Below are positions 1 through 12,941 of a stretch of DNA of 64,000 bases, in pieces. Under the pieces are notes generated by a model. The model made no database searches and had not been told where the DNA came from. It was given only the letters and a program-made list of their open reading frames with translations. Within the stretch, counting starts at the first letter, position 1, and the number at the start of each line of letters is the position of its first letter. A program made the position numbers and the translations under genes. The DNA comes from Parascedosporium putredinis (lineage: Eukaryota > Ascomycota > Sordariomycetes > Microascales > Microascaceae), in assembly GCA_949357655.1 (NCBI GenBank), contig CASHTG010000015.1, forward strand, positions 558,001 to 622,000, read 5' to 3'.

Positions 1-3000
1 TTCAGCTCGTACATGTACCCATCAGACGGTCCAAGGGAATGCACAAGGCCTCCAGTTATTAAACGAAAGCGACGTCTTCCATTCTCGACATCAAGCTAGG
101 TCAAACGCAAAAGACGCCCACGTTCACTTGTGCCTTATTTTCCGAGGCACATCTGCGTCATTTCGCGCGGGGACGGCAGGCGACTCTACCCCTGAGATTT
201 GGTTGTCGACACATCAAATTTGCAGATCGAGAAGGGACACCTCGTACTGAGTGAGGTTTCGCGCAGTCAAATTGGCTTGTATGAACAAGCAACCAATATC
301 AAATGCTTCCGTAGCCAACCACTGGTACCTGCGCCCTCCCCCCTTCTCCCTTCGCCGGCACCGATTGATCCTTGTTGGCGATCTGAGGGGTAAGATACAG
401 GCGGATGTCGCCCACATCCATCTCGCTCCCAAAACAACAGCGGCCGGGGGCCAAGCTGGCTTTTGCCACGTTTTTCTTCTCTCCCATTGCTGACCCTTGT
501 CCCCGAAGTGGGACCATGTCACGACTGCCAATTTGTGTACGATATCAGAGTACTGCTCTGCCATCGCTCCCACCACGCGGCCCAGGTTTTGAAGATGTTG
601 GGAGGATCAATCCAGCTCGAATAGATCTGTTCAGCGCTAGTGGGAGCGACGATATCGAATTAGGCATCATTGATGTCATCGTTTTGGGTCATGAGCCCAC
701 CCATCGCTTCCTGCGCCCTCAATTGGTGCATGCATAGCCTTCGCCGAAGACCTGGGGGAACCCGCGAGGGGCCGAGCGCGTTCTCGCGTGGTTACCCTTT
801 TTCAAGAGAAATGTGATGTGAAAACGGTGTTTCGACGATCCTGAGAATTCGCATAACTGCCCCGGTCTTTTTCGGAGCAGACCGTGTTTTTCGGTGCTGC
901 ACAGACCCCTTCCCAGCGTTTGCTGCCTACGAATAATATGTGGAGGAATGAAAGGGGAAGGCAAGAGAGCTGTATTCATGCAGGCGCACGCGCGCCGCTC
1001 TTCTCGTCAGGAAACGAGGACGACAAGGTCCCGCACCGCCCTCAAACTTCCATGGAACTGGATCAACTTGCATGAAAGCGGGTTCATTAGTGTATTTCCG
1101 GGAGAGTGCTGGCAAAAGGAAGTGCGCTGGGCGCTTCCACAATGGCGAGATCCTCCCCGAAATCCGTACAGGCTATGGGTATCACGGGACGCATATCCAT
1201 GGTTGGAAAGACACTCCTTTTCCTTCTTTTCTTTTCTTTTTTGATTGAGTAAAAAGATACTGAAAAGCAAGGTCTGGAAAAGAAAAGAAAGGAACATTAA
1301 AAGGGAAGGAATTGAAGGGGAGGGAAGCACGACGAACATGCCAGCTAAACCCGATGCCACCTCCGCCGCTCGCCCTCTGCTTCCCACGACATGAGCATCC
1401 AATTGATCCATTCAATTCAAATGAATGGAGCCATTGAGAACACACAGGAATGCATACAATGTAGCCATAGGCCAACTGTTCCGCCTCGCAGAGCTCAACT
1501 GTCGATGTCATCAGAAGGGGCACTACCTCGGTAACCTATCTAGACTAGAAATTCCGACCAAGTAATAGCTCTCCTGCAGGTCCGCATGCAGCCCATAGAC
1601 GAGAAACGGCTTTTTAGTCCCTTGCATCAACTTTTACGAAAGCAACTCAGGGCACTGACACGTCAATTACTAGTGTACACTCACTATGTTGTGAATTGAA
1701 GCTTTTGCTCTTCTATCCCTATCATTTTTTTCTTCTTTGCCCAAGCCAGCCCCTTCCCCTCTCCTCGGAATGCCAAACCCACCAACTGCAGGAGCTTAGA
1801 AAATAGACAACCGTCGACTCGTGTAAGACAAGCACCCATGTCAAAGAAAAAAATCATAAACTACCCGCGTCCGTTTCTCGTAGGGTTTCTTTATGCCACC
1901 GCTTTATGCCCAGTCGTGAGGGCAAAGAAGGGCTAGTCTCAACTTAGGGGCGCACCGTAATACAAAGCACGCATGCACTCACCACGCCCCAAACTTATCC
2001 TGTGCTGGCTTCTCGCCAGCTTGTTCATTGGGATGTAGATGTACAGGCTGGCAACACCTTTAAGAGGATCATGTCAGTTAAAATGGGTTCCAGATTGTCT
2101 GAGACTCGTTACGGCGAATCAGCGTCTGTCTGTACCTTGCTCAGGACCGGCTGATCCGGGCTTCTTGCTTCGCCGGCTTCAATTGACGCTATGGAAGAAA
2201 AAAAAAACATGAAAAGAAACACAGAACCACAAAAAAGAAACGAAAGAAAGATGGAGGAGAAACAAAACTTGGAAAAAAGTAAGATAGAAAGGGCGAGAGA
2301 GACAAAACAAAGGTGAAGCAAGAGACTAGTAGAAGAACATCCAGTTGATGGATCTCTGTTCAGTCACCATTTCTCTGTTGACTCCATGAAACATTGAAGT
2401 TTTTATGCACATGCTGCTCTTTGGATGGGCAACTTTCAACCGAGAGAGGCAGAAAGGGAAAAGGATTTTCTAAGAGATATCGTATTCAAAAACTGCATGT
2501 GGGACTCAAGAGCTCTACAAACTCCATATACTTGTTGAACATATTGAGGTAGAGGGCAACTACCCCCAGCCGATACACTACCCCACCGCAGCAAGAAACC
2601 ATGGCAGTATTAGTCTGTGTTGAAAGGTCCACGAGAAGAACAATAATACTTGAAAGATGATACCAAAAGTAGAATATTATGTTTATACCGGCTTCATAGC
2701 CCTTTATCTCGGCTTGGGGTCGGCGCGAGCTGTATGGCAATCGCAGACTGGACCATCCAATGGCTCTTTCGAAACAACAGACCACAGGGTGAGACCAGCA
2801 AGACCTTCATGATTCAGTCGCCTTATCCCCTCTCCAGGTTGGCCCGACCGCACACAATTCTACATGTAAAGATGGCAATATTCACTGGGCCAGGAACCCC
2901 AGCTTCCCTTTCCTGGGAGAAAAGATCGACACTCGTCAATCTCAGTATTCGGCAAGAAAGGATTCATCACCGGACGAGTCAGCAAGGGCTGCACAACTGT

Positions 3001-4171
3001 GGCGCTCTACGGGCATGCTTTTGGTCTGTGGGAAGACAACGCGATGCACCGAGCAGGATCGCGGGCTCGATTTGGAGTTTCAGCGTTGCTTTGTTTCGCA
3101 ATTCATTCCTCCGGGCGTTGAATATCCCATATCCGAGAGTCATGGTGCCATTCTTTTCAAAGGCTGGGAACGGATGTCGATGTTTTTCTAACACCGATGC
3201 ATCATTCCTTTCGATCGAGAACCGGGCTTGCTCACAAGTAAAGATCTCTAGCACGCGACGTGAACGGAAATAGCAAACGCTTTCAGCGAATCATCAAGAG
3301 GCGTGTGTAAGCTACTAGAAATCCCCTGAAGGCGTTAAAATAGTTGTAGCTTGGTAAGAGATCATGATAGCCATCAATACCTCGGGGCTAATGGCAAGGT
3401 CAATCGTGATGAATTTGGTTGGAATTGGAATGGTTCATGTTGGCTTTGGTTGAGCCGCTCACGTCACTTCTGAAGTGCCCCTTGTCTGTGTTTCAATAGC
3501 TGTCGCCTGTTGCTGGCGGCTGCCCTAACAAGAGCCCCAGCTTGCCATCCTCATTGCCAGCTCATGTTGCGTCACAGTCCAACATCTGAAATTCGAGGCA
3601 TCATCTCAACCCCTGCCTAACTTCGAAATCAGCCTCTACGTCGCCAGTTGCCCTCTCTCGTCCAAATCGAGTCTTTTTTGAACGCCATTCTCTTCTCTTT
3701 CTTCTTTCTCACAGCCCTCTCAACTCTTCTTTTTTCTTCTTTCCCGCCTCCAACCCTAGCGACCCACAACGGCCGACCCGACCTTGATACCCCACTGGTC
3801 TACGCAGGGCCTGCTTTGAGTCGAGCATTTGGGCCTCCCGCCCCGCGTTCATCGCATCGCGCTTGGATCCGTTCCAGCTTCTTCCTCGCTATTCTCGAAG
3901 CCCGAAACCTGCATTTCGAGTATAGCTAACGAACGGCTTTGTCCTGCCATTTTTCCCTTTATTTCACGCCAGCCTGGCGGGGGCATTCCTCGCCACATAT
4001 GTCCTAGACCTACCCCTCCTTGTCCAACGAACCACCCCGCATCGTGCAAAAGGCGACCTACGAGCGAGCCAACATCTTCTCCAATCCCCTCCTCTCTAAC
4101 TTTCTTCCTCACTCCGTATCGTCTTTTTCTGCGATCACAGCCACATTTGCAGAATTAATATCATCGCCACC
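1..4171. other. Non-coding flank upstream of the UBX gene
   Basis: No gene is supported here. Open frames are short or of random composition, and none shows a recognisable domain or a plausible exon chain. The last 600 bases, from about 3,570, become strongly pyrimidine-rich on the + strand, which fits the promoter and leader of the UBX gene starting at 4172. An unconfirmed 207-codon open frame lies at 2650-3273. A TACATGTA palindrome occurs at 10-17 and again at 2861-2868. Confidence 0.6.
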
Positions 4172-5851
4172 ATGGAAGACGCGCATATTTCGAGCTTCGT
4201 GGACATCACGGGATCCTCTGCGAACGTGGCGCGGGGCTTCCTGGAAATGACCAATGGTGACCTCGAGCAAGCCATTCAACTCTTTTTCGAGAATCCTGAT
4301 CTCCAACACAGCATCAACTCTGCCGCTGCTCAAGGAGGCCCCACAAGCGCAACCTCTAGGCCACGCCAGTCAGCACGAGAGGACGAACACGGCGTGATTC
4401 ATATCGATAGTGACGATGACGACGCGGACAACGATCTGGATCAGGCAGACAACGTACAAGCGGTAGCTCGAACAGCACAGGAAGAAGAGGATGCGGCAAT
4501 GGCTAAGAGGCTCCAAGAGGAGCTTTTCTCAGAGAACCCGGGCGGCGTAGAGGGCGTCCGGTCCCCCATCAGGAGCACAACAGAGACCTTGGTGGCACCT
4601 CTTCCCGCCTGGGGATCGGGCTTTGGGGGAGCGACGATGATGTACAGTCAGAACTCCTTGAGCAGCTTCGCCGGCGGCAAGCCCAAGCTCACTCCAGTAA
4701 GGCTTTTCTTTTTCTCCATAAAGCATTTTCCCATTCCACTCGCATAAGCAAACTAGGGTAACCTAACGAGACTTTCTGGACGTATAGCCCGAGGACCCAA
4801 TCCGTTCAACCAGTCGATTTGGGATGACCCCGAGGCACGCCCGGACCCCAGCGCGACAGGAGCCCCCACGACTCGAGCTCAGCGTCTCACCGACCTGTTC
4901 CGGCCGCCTCATGATATCATCTCTCGGCTTACTTGGGATGAGGCGCGCGACGAAGGGAAAGACGCCAAAAGGTGGATCCTCGTCAATATTCAGGATCTTA
5001 GCGATTTTAACTGCCAGGCTCTAAATCGAGATATCTGGAAGGACCCCGCCGTCAAGGAGTTGGTGGCAGAAAATTTTGTTTTCCTTCAGTACTCTAAGGA
5101 AGACGTTCTTGCGCGGGACTACATTACCTTCTACTTTCCCAACCACGAGAACCCTCAAAACTATCCTCACGTCTCAATCGTCGATCCCCGTACGGGTGAA
5201 CAGGTCAAGGTCTGGAGTGGGACCCCTTTCCCCACAGCGTTGGATTTCCATGGCCAGCTTGTCGAGTTTCTCGATAGGTACAGCCTCAACGCCAACAGCA
5301 AGAACCCCGTTGTCAAGGTGAAGAGCAAGCAGCCAAAGTCTGTTGACGTGGATCGGATGACAGAAGAAGAAATGCTCGAGATGGCTCTCCAGAATAGCTT
5401 GGCGCCTAACGGCAGCGAGGAACAGGCCCAAAGGTCCAATATCGTTGACCCGGATTCGTTAACAAAGTCGCCGCTGCCCACGAGCGGCGAGGGTCCCACG
5501 TCGCCGTTTAGGAATGCCACTGCCGAACCGGAGGAACTCAGTCCTAGCCAGGGTGCCTTCGCAGCCATCTCGAGCTCGAATCCCCACGCCGAACCGGAGA
5601 ACGTACCGGCGACCACCACGCGCATTCAATTCCGTCACGCCACGGGTCGAATCATCCGTCGTTTCAACACGCAGGACCCTGTTCGTCGAATCTATGAATG
5701 GCTCAAGGCGGAACCGATGGAGGGTAAAGAAGGCGTCGAGTTCGAGCTCAAGAAGATGCCGCAGGGCCAGGACCTAATCGAAAACCTGGAGGATACGATT
5801 GAAGAAGCAGGTTTGAAGCAAGGAACTGTCATGATTGAGTTTCTTGAGTAA
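4172..5851 (+). CDS. ubx5: UBA-UAS-UIM-UBX domain protein (Ubx5/UBXN7-like Cdc48 adaptor)
   Basis: Probable adaptor linking ubiquitylated substrates to the Cdc48/p97 ATPase. The two exons are 4172-4696 and 4788-5851, with intron GTAAGG...TATAG. The start has a near-ideal Kozak context (GCCACCATGG). In order I see an N-terminal UBA-like segment (about residues 1-45, with the GDLEQAIQLFFEN helix); an acidic linker; a thioredoxin-like UAS domain (RWILVNIQDLSDFNCQ to about nt 5290); a UIM-like helix (EEEMLEMALQNSLA, near 5365-5405); and a C-terminal UBX domain from about 5620 to the stop. This order matches Ubx5 and mammalian UBXN7. There is one frame break: exon 1 shifts at the G run 4625-4629, and the next frame then reads LLEQLRRRQAQAHS up to the donor. 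One added G makes exon 1 join exon 2 in phase and read into NPFNQSIWDD. The family call is firm. The orthologue name is inferred from domain order. Confidence 0.9.
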
Positions 5852-8800
5852 GGGGCTGGGCCATGATATTTCCTAGACTCCGCTGTGAGGTCGGTATCAC
5901 GCGCCATTCATGACATAAGATCCTCATTTTCTTCCCTTTTCTCTTTGCTGCTTCTCCTTGGGCTTTTGGTTGTAGTACTCCTTTCCTCTACTTCTCCTAA
6001 GACCTGGTGGCTACACTTTCAAAGCAAGGTTTACGTGATTTCCAACAGGCTCCCTCTTTTCCATAAACAGGTTCATACACATCATTAATAGAGAGGAAAT
6101 GATTTCAAATATAGAAGAGATGTTTTCTTGCACCATTTATGTTAACGCCCAGTCTAAGCCGATGAGGCTGTGGAGGATCGTGAGCATTCGTCCTCAGGCA
6201 CCATCGTGGCTTTTCCTTGTTGTTCTCCTTTTCCTTTTTGCTTCTTCTTTGTATCAAAGGGTACCAGCCCAGAAACATTGCAAGTGCATACCTTGGGAAA
6301 AATACGAGATACAGGCACCGTCTAAAAGGTAAATCATCTCCAGGGGGCGCTCTTGAAGCTGCTGAACAACTCGGAAAGGGCGACAGGCAGGGTGGCCCAC
6401 TTTGCACGTCGAGCGTCGGTGATTACGATGCTCGACTGCAGACATACAGGAGGCTAGTCCTCAATTCGTTTACACAAATATAAGAGATTTACGGAAGCAT
6501 GAATCCGGCTTTGCTCAAAAGCCGCCTGGAGGCCGTCCTGGTCACTGTGAGTAAACCTGAACACCCCATGTTCGTGAGCGTGTGAGCGCGTGAGTCTGCT
6601 GCAGCCTATCTATGAGGGAGGTGAGAGGGTTGTCCCTAGATGCTTCGAGCCACGTTTTGGCCCCCTTGCTAGGCACTAGTTTTCGTCGCCCTGTCATGTC
6701 GAGCTAGGGCTAATGGTTCTGGAGGCCTTCGCGGCCAGCAAGTGTTCCGGAACGATCAACTTCCAAATGATCAAGGCACTGGTGGGTCGCCATCGCGAGC
6801 TCGCCGTCGCTGTCTGTGCGACCCGCTCCTCGCGGCGGGGACACATTTCTCATTTCCCGTCGCGGTGTCTGTCTACCAATGATATGCTCGGACACGCCCG
6901 GGCATCAGACGGCGAAGACCGATGCAGGAAAGGGCTAGTCAGAAATGGGCCATTCCAGGTAAGCTGGCTCACCTTGCTCAGGGTTCGGTCAGACAGGATC
7001 CCGCAGGAGTCGGGTTGAATCCTGAACCAATGGAGTGCAAAGTGGAAGAATTTGAAAATGCGATGGGAGAAGAGAGGGGAGGGGGTACGAACGCTCAATT
7101 CACAAAGGCCAGCCACGATATTTCCAACTTGTATCCGTGCAATGTTCCTTGGGGCTATGCTGTGATGTCCAGATTTCTACCCCTAACGTTCCACCAGTAA
7201 AGAGTGGGGGATTTTGGTCTTTCAAAGAGTGTACACTATCGATGAACTCGGCTGCTCAATGGCGGAGGGCTATCGTGGTACATCTCTGAGATATATCATC
7301 TGATTGGGATGAGAAGGCACTGTACCGAGGTATCCAGAGGAAAATGAGAGGGAAAGAATGTGTTTCCGCCCAAAATTTTGAGAAGAAAAGAGATGAAGGG
7401 TTTCAAGCATCGAGTTAGCATTATGAACCGGGATCTTCCATCATTGTCTTGTTTGCGCGAAACATTCGTGTTATTTGTTATTCCTACAAATATCCACACC
7501 TGTGGTTAACCTGGACGAGCATCGCCTGGTTCGTCGTCATGTTCCCAGCACGGCCCAAGGCAACGAATCCGGTGAATGCTGGGCCGCTTTTGCGGGGATG
7601 ATCGATTGGCCTTTGTGGTCGTTCCGCGTGTGAACGGGTTGGCGATGCCCATGGTTTCCGGGTGACTCCCTGATAATATCAATAGAACTAAGTAAACAAA
7701 ACTTTACAGAATTGTCCCTCCCGAGCCTTTGCTGTGCGCTCCAAATGGGGCCTCGTGGGAACCCTCACGCCGGCTTGCTGATGACGCAAATCGTGTTGCA
7801 AGATGTAGACTTTGATGATGAGATGCTCTGGTGCATCGCGATTGCATCCTTCGCCGTTGATTTTACAACTACAGCTTTGGCTGAGTTTTCCCGCAGCCTT
7901 GACAAGTGTATGCCCGCGTGCCGCGATCTTGAGTTGAGTCTTGCCTGGTCAAACCTACGGCATAGGAGATGAGACGAGAGGTGGGATTGCCATGGTCAAC
8001 GTAATTGAGGATGCTCTCAGGACCAAGGTGAATTCTAAGTTGAGCCTTCCCAATGTTGCGGCCACACACCATCCTCCGCTGGCAGAGCTGGCAGATGAGG
8101 TTTGATCACTGCCTCTTTCGCTCTTGCCACCGGTAGATTGGGGTATTTGGCTGGCTGAGAAAAAGGAAATTAGAACCCTCCAACTCATACATGCAGGAAG
8201 GACAGAGCAGGAGTCCTCAAATGCTCCTTCCCAATCAGCGTCACACCTCTTCAGGGCACCTACCACACCATCTATTGGACTAGACGGACTGCAAGTCGAC
8301 ACGGACATGGCGCTGAGACTCCCCACGAACCCCTCGTCACCACTCAAACTCGCCATCCCGGGCATAATACGTCGCGGCTTAGCTTCGCGGATACATTCAA
8401 GAAGGGGGAAATAATAATAGTGGAAAAGAGAAAAATATGAAGGCATTATACATTGCAATTTCTAGTATTGCCTCCTTTATAGTGTTCTGTATTATTACCA
8501 TAACTTTTCTTGCATCTGGTCCTTTTGCTTTCTTTTACTGTTTCTCCAAGAGTTCCATTGTGTGGTCTCAAAAGCAACTGGCGCCCACCATCCCACTACT
8601 ATTAGCAGAAGTCAACAATGAACCCCGCAACCAATTTCCATCAATACTATCAATTCGCAAACTGAACCTTGAACTTCTTGCGTCAGGCCTTTTAATAGTG
8701 CCTTCCTACCATTCACACCACACTTTGTCTCCTTCACCATATGAGAACCCTCGCGTAGGACATACCTGCGGCAAATTCGAATTTTAAAGGAAATTTGCCC

Positions 8801-8955
8801 TCTATTGCGAACCCGAGCCTCGACTTTGACCCTCCTTAACAGCCTCGTGGACCTGCGAGTTCGACGGCAGCTTTTGGCTGGCCCCTCGAGTCGAGATTGT
8901 GCCTCCACCTAACGGGCCTTACTCACATATCTATTTCCCCACCATTGACACCGCT
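5852..8955. other. Intergenic region between UBX and kinase genes
   Basis: About 3.1 kb with no supportable gene. Open frames on both strands are under 170 codons and lack domains. The first few hundred bases (T-rich, 5,930-6,000) are probably the 3' UTR of the UBX gene. The last 300 bases before 8956 are probably the leader of the kinase gene. Confidence 0.6.
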
Positions 8956-11379
8956 ATGGCGGATAGAGAACGAGAGTACGACGAGGGGAACGAAGCTCTC
9001 GATCCGAGCTTGCTATACACCAAGGAGTACTGCATTGGTTAGTCCTTTCCTGTTTCTCTAGGAAAATGGTGAAGAAGAAGAATGAAGAGGAAACGAGAGC
9101 CAAACCACTCACCGATATCTGTTCTAGGCGGAGGTAGCTTCGGCAAAGTTTACAAAGGGTGCGTCCCCCTCTCTCGACATGTCCCTGCGCAGTCTTCTCT
9201 CGCCCCGCCAAACCAGGCACCGCTGCTAACCCTCATCTTTGAACTCTTATAGTGTCGACAAGCGAAGCGGACAAGCAGTTGCAATCAAGGTTATCGACAT
9301 CGAAAGCGCCGAGGATGAGGTTGAAGATATCATACAAGAAATTGCTATCTTGTCCGAGCTTCAGTCCCCATACGTGACCAAATACTATGGGTCATATGCC
9401 AAGGGCGCAGAGCTATGGATTGTTATGGAATTTTGCTCCGGCGGGAGCTGTGCTGATCTCATGAAGCCGGGCTTGATTGGGGAGGATTATATCGCCATCA
9501 TTCTCAGAGAGCTCTTGCTCGGATTAGACTACCTCCATTCGGACAAGAAGCTTCACAGAGATGTCAAGGGTACGCACCTCTTGTTTTTTCCGCCCGCCTT
9601 ATGGGTTCGGTCCCTTACCTGCCCCACGCTCCTTTGACTCTTCACATTGACCCTCGACTCGCCCTTCGCGGCTGCGCGCAGTCTGGTTGGGACAATCACA
9701 ATGGATACAATGGGCTAACCGTGTTTGCCAGCTGCCAACGTGCTCCTAAGTTCCAACGGACAGGTCAAGCTTGCCGACTTTGGTGTATCGGGGCAGCTCT
9801 CCGCTACCATGACTAAAAAGAACACTTTCGTGGGTACACCCTTCTGGATGGCCCCGAAGTAATCAAGCAATCTGGGTATGACCACAAGGCCGACATCTGG
9901 TCCCTTGGTATCACCGCACTAGAGTTGGCCAACGGGGAGCCCCCTTATGCCGATATCCACCCTATGAAAGTCCTATTTCTCATCCCCAAGAATCCCCCGC
10001 GCCTCGAAGGCAATTTCACCAAGGCTTTCAAAGAATTTATCGAGCTGTGCCTGCAGAGGGACCCCGGGAGCGGCCGACAGCCAAAGATCTCTTACGCCAC
10101 CCTTTTATTCGCAAAGCGAAGAAGACATCCTATCTCACGGAGCTGATTGAAAGGTATGGCCGATATATGGCAACGCACAAAGGCGAGGAGGAAGACCACA
10201 TGGATGGCCACGAAGAGATCATGGAAAGGCCTCCGGTCGACGAAGATATGTGGGACTTTGGTACTGTTCGCTTGGTGAGCGATCGGGGCAATCTTGTACA
10301 CAGGCCAGGCTTAAACGCGATGGATGATGCGGCTACAAACGCACGGTCATCCCGGCCCTACGAAACGCAGGACCACTACGGAGAGGCGTCCTCCAGCCCC
10401 AAGGTGCGAGATTTCGGACTCGGCCCAGCCATGTCTGACACAGTGAAGGCGGGAGGTTCTGGAACGACTCGGCAGATCTCTCCACAGAGGAAACCTCTGC
10501 ATGTGGAAGCCCCATTATCTCCAGCTAAGATGCCCCTTCCGGCATCTCCCGAGCGGAGGCGCGATGACACGTCGAGGAGAGTACCAAAACCTATGCCTCC
10601 CATACCCGTTGATCAGTCAGCCGACTATGATCGACTCCTTCAACAGCAGCTACAACGCGACATGGGCGTGCTGAACCTGGGCCCGGCAATTCATGCGTCG
10701 TCAACGGCCGGCTCATCGTCCTCGGCCTACGCGTCGCTACACACCGCGCCTGAACCGAGGCCGCAGTCGTCGAGCTCCCGTGTCGGGCCGCTAGAGCTTC
10801 CCGAGATCCCACCCTACCGTGGCGGCGTAGTGCATCCTCGCTGGCCCGGTGCAGCATAAGCTGCCGAGCCAACCCTCCCAGACGCAGCTGCGCCAGGTAT
10901 CGGGCCAAGCGCCTCCCGCACCTCCACCCAAGCAGACGCAATCCATATACCAATCTAACGCAACGCAGCCGACGGGGTTCGTATCAAAGGCGCAGCCGCC
11001 CTCGGTTGTGGAGTCGAGCAGCACGCCGTCTTCGTTCCCAACGCCCGCGCCATCAAATGCCAATGGCGATCTGGATGCCCTGAACGACGTCATCTTCCCA
11101 GCCCTCGAAGAGGCCCTCAAGAGGAGGCAAATTCGTATCCAGAGTGTCTGCCGAACCGCACAGGGTACATCGCCCACGCCCCACCAGCAACGTGCCGAGG
11201 CGGCGCACGAGAGAATCAGGCATCTGGTTTATAAACTTGCTCATGTGTGTAAGGAGATCGACCACTATGACAAGGCCGAGCCAGTAGGGATGGGCCGCGA
11301 TGTGGGTATGTTCCTTGAAGGCCTCCTGGAAGAGATTCTCGTCAGGGTCGAGCCCGTTGACGAGGCTGAGGGTGTATGA
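8956..11379 (+). CDS. mst-1: Ste20-family GCK-III protein kinase (MST-1/SmKIN3-like)
   Basis: Serine/threonine kinase of the germinal-centre kinase class. The closest fungal relatives I recognise are Neurospora MST-1 and Sordaria SmKIN3, which act in septation and STRIPAK-linked signalling. Exons are 8956-9037, 9128-9158, 9253-9569 and 9732-11379. They join in phase to give the glycine loop GGGSFGKVYKG, the lysine motif VAIKVI, HRDVK, DFG and GTPFWMAP. Exon 2 is only 31 bases. A long Ser/Pro/Gln-rich linker follows the kinase domain, then a helical conserved C-terminus from about 11060. The frame breaks at C4 9852-9855 (inside MAPE), at C4 10062-10065 (inside RDPRERPTAKDLL), and probably twice more between 10810 and 10849. 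Each fits a missing base. Corrected length is about 693 aa. The class is certain; the exact orthologue is less so. Confidence 0.93.
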
Positions 11380-12941
11380 AGAATGGCAACCCCGTCGTAA
11401 TCCCCTTACTTGTCTTTTGTGCTTATTCACTGTTTTTTTCTCCTTTATGCTGCCTCTTTTCCTCCCTGTTTTGTTCCTCTTGTCTTCTCCTTCTCTTTTC
11501 TACCTTTCTTTCGTGTCTTTCGTCAATCGTCCTCTTCTGTGTCAGCTTAGATGAGAAAAGAATGGGGTTTGGAGTTTCTGGCGAGTGAGGCACGATGGCA
11601 ACGGCCAGACAGGGCCATGGTACTGCATGTCGGATAGGCGTGGTGGTCGCAGCGAGGGTATCGTCAGGTGTTTTTCGTCTTTTTTCGTCTTCTTTTTCCT
11701 TTTTGCTTTGTTTCATTGTTTGATGGGCTTTTCTTCATGGGACAGTTCGTAGACGGTCATAAAAGGAGGTCAGTGACCCTCGGGCGAAGCCTGAACCAGG
11801 AATCATGCGACAACAACACCAAGGGCACTGGCGATGGGTTTGACTTTGCGGAAGCGCTGGCGTGGGTTGGGAATTCAGGGTTTAGCATGCTTTTACATCC
11901 TTTTTACTATCATATATTCCGCGCCGGACCCGATTAAGGGCTTCCATTGGTTCTGTTACCTTCTGGTTTGCCTGTTGCTTACAATCTTTACTCGGTTCTT
12001 CTTAACTTGGGCATATCAGGGAGCAGGCTAGGCATGCTTTCATGGGTGGGAATGGGAGTGATTTTGAGGGCATGACTGCTCTCTGGTGGCTTGCGTTGCT
12101 CCTCGGAAGTTATGACGGCACGAACATCGTTTGTTCCATCGCGCTCTTTTCACTTGTGGATGGGATGGGATGGCTCTTGGCTTCTAGGAGACTGACCCTT
12201 CGCCTGATCTCTCTTTCCCACCACCGTTCGGTCTTGTGTCTCATTTCCTTTCCCTTCTCCCTTGGTAACTCCTTTCTTCTACTGTAAATCCTCGTCTCGA
12301 GAGAACAGCATAATGTCCCCACCCCCAAAGACCTATCAGGATACAGTCTCTGTTGCTGGGAGCTTCCAACTTGAAGCACTGTCAAGCGCCGAGGAAATCC
12401 TTTACATTGTGCCAGTGCGAATAATCTGCTCGTGACGCAAGGCCTCGCTCTCTCTCCACTTCGGCCTAGGTACGATTTGCCGCATCACCTCTTCAACGTC
12501 ACTGTCGCCTGCCTTGAGGACTTCGGACTTTTAGGGAAAGGAAAAAAATAGGTCGTCATCGCCACCTTTTCTTCCACAAAGCTATAAATTGCCGATCGCA
12601 ATCCATAGACTCATCCGTTTTTGTCGTCCTGTGCTCTCGTCATCTTTCTTTTCGACTATCCAATTGCGGGGCTCCCCAGCTCCCCGATTTCGAACCCCAC
12701 CAAGCCCACCAAGCAAGCGTAGCCGGAAGCTGGATGAACCTATCTCGAATCCTAAGCTGTTGCTTAACATCATCGAGACGGGCTGACTGAATGCGCGCGA
12801 AGCTGACGTAGGGGTTCTTTCCAATACCCTTTTTTTACTCATTTCTCCTCCAGACGCGCTTCCGTGATCGGATTCCTACTTCCCGCGTCCACGCTCGCCT
12901 TGCCCCGTAGACAGATTCGCCAGAAAGGGTGTTGAGGAAAC
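11380..12941. other. Intergenic region between kinase and ECM29
   Basis: 1.56 kb without a supportable gene. It begins with a T-rich tract (11,420-11,540 and 11,670-11,720), typical of a fungal 3' UTR. The last 300 bases are pyrimidine-rich and probably form the ECM29 promoter and leader. Confidence 0.6.

Noticed and set aside
2650..3273. 207-codon open frame on the + strand upstream of the UBX gene
   Set aside because: No recognisable domain, no plausible splice neighbours and Arg/Ser-rich random composition; a chance open frame in GC-balanced DNA is more likely.
9852..10859. Kinase gene considered as a pseudogene because of several frame breaks
   Set aside because: Catalytic motifs are intact on both sides, all breaks are single missing bases like those in other essential genes of the window, so assembly error is more likely than decay.
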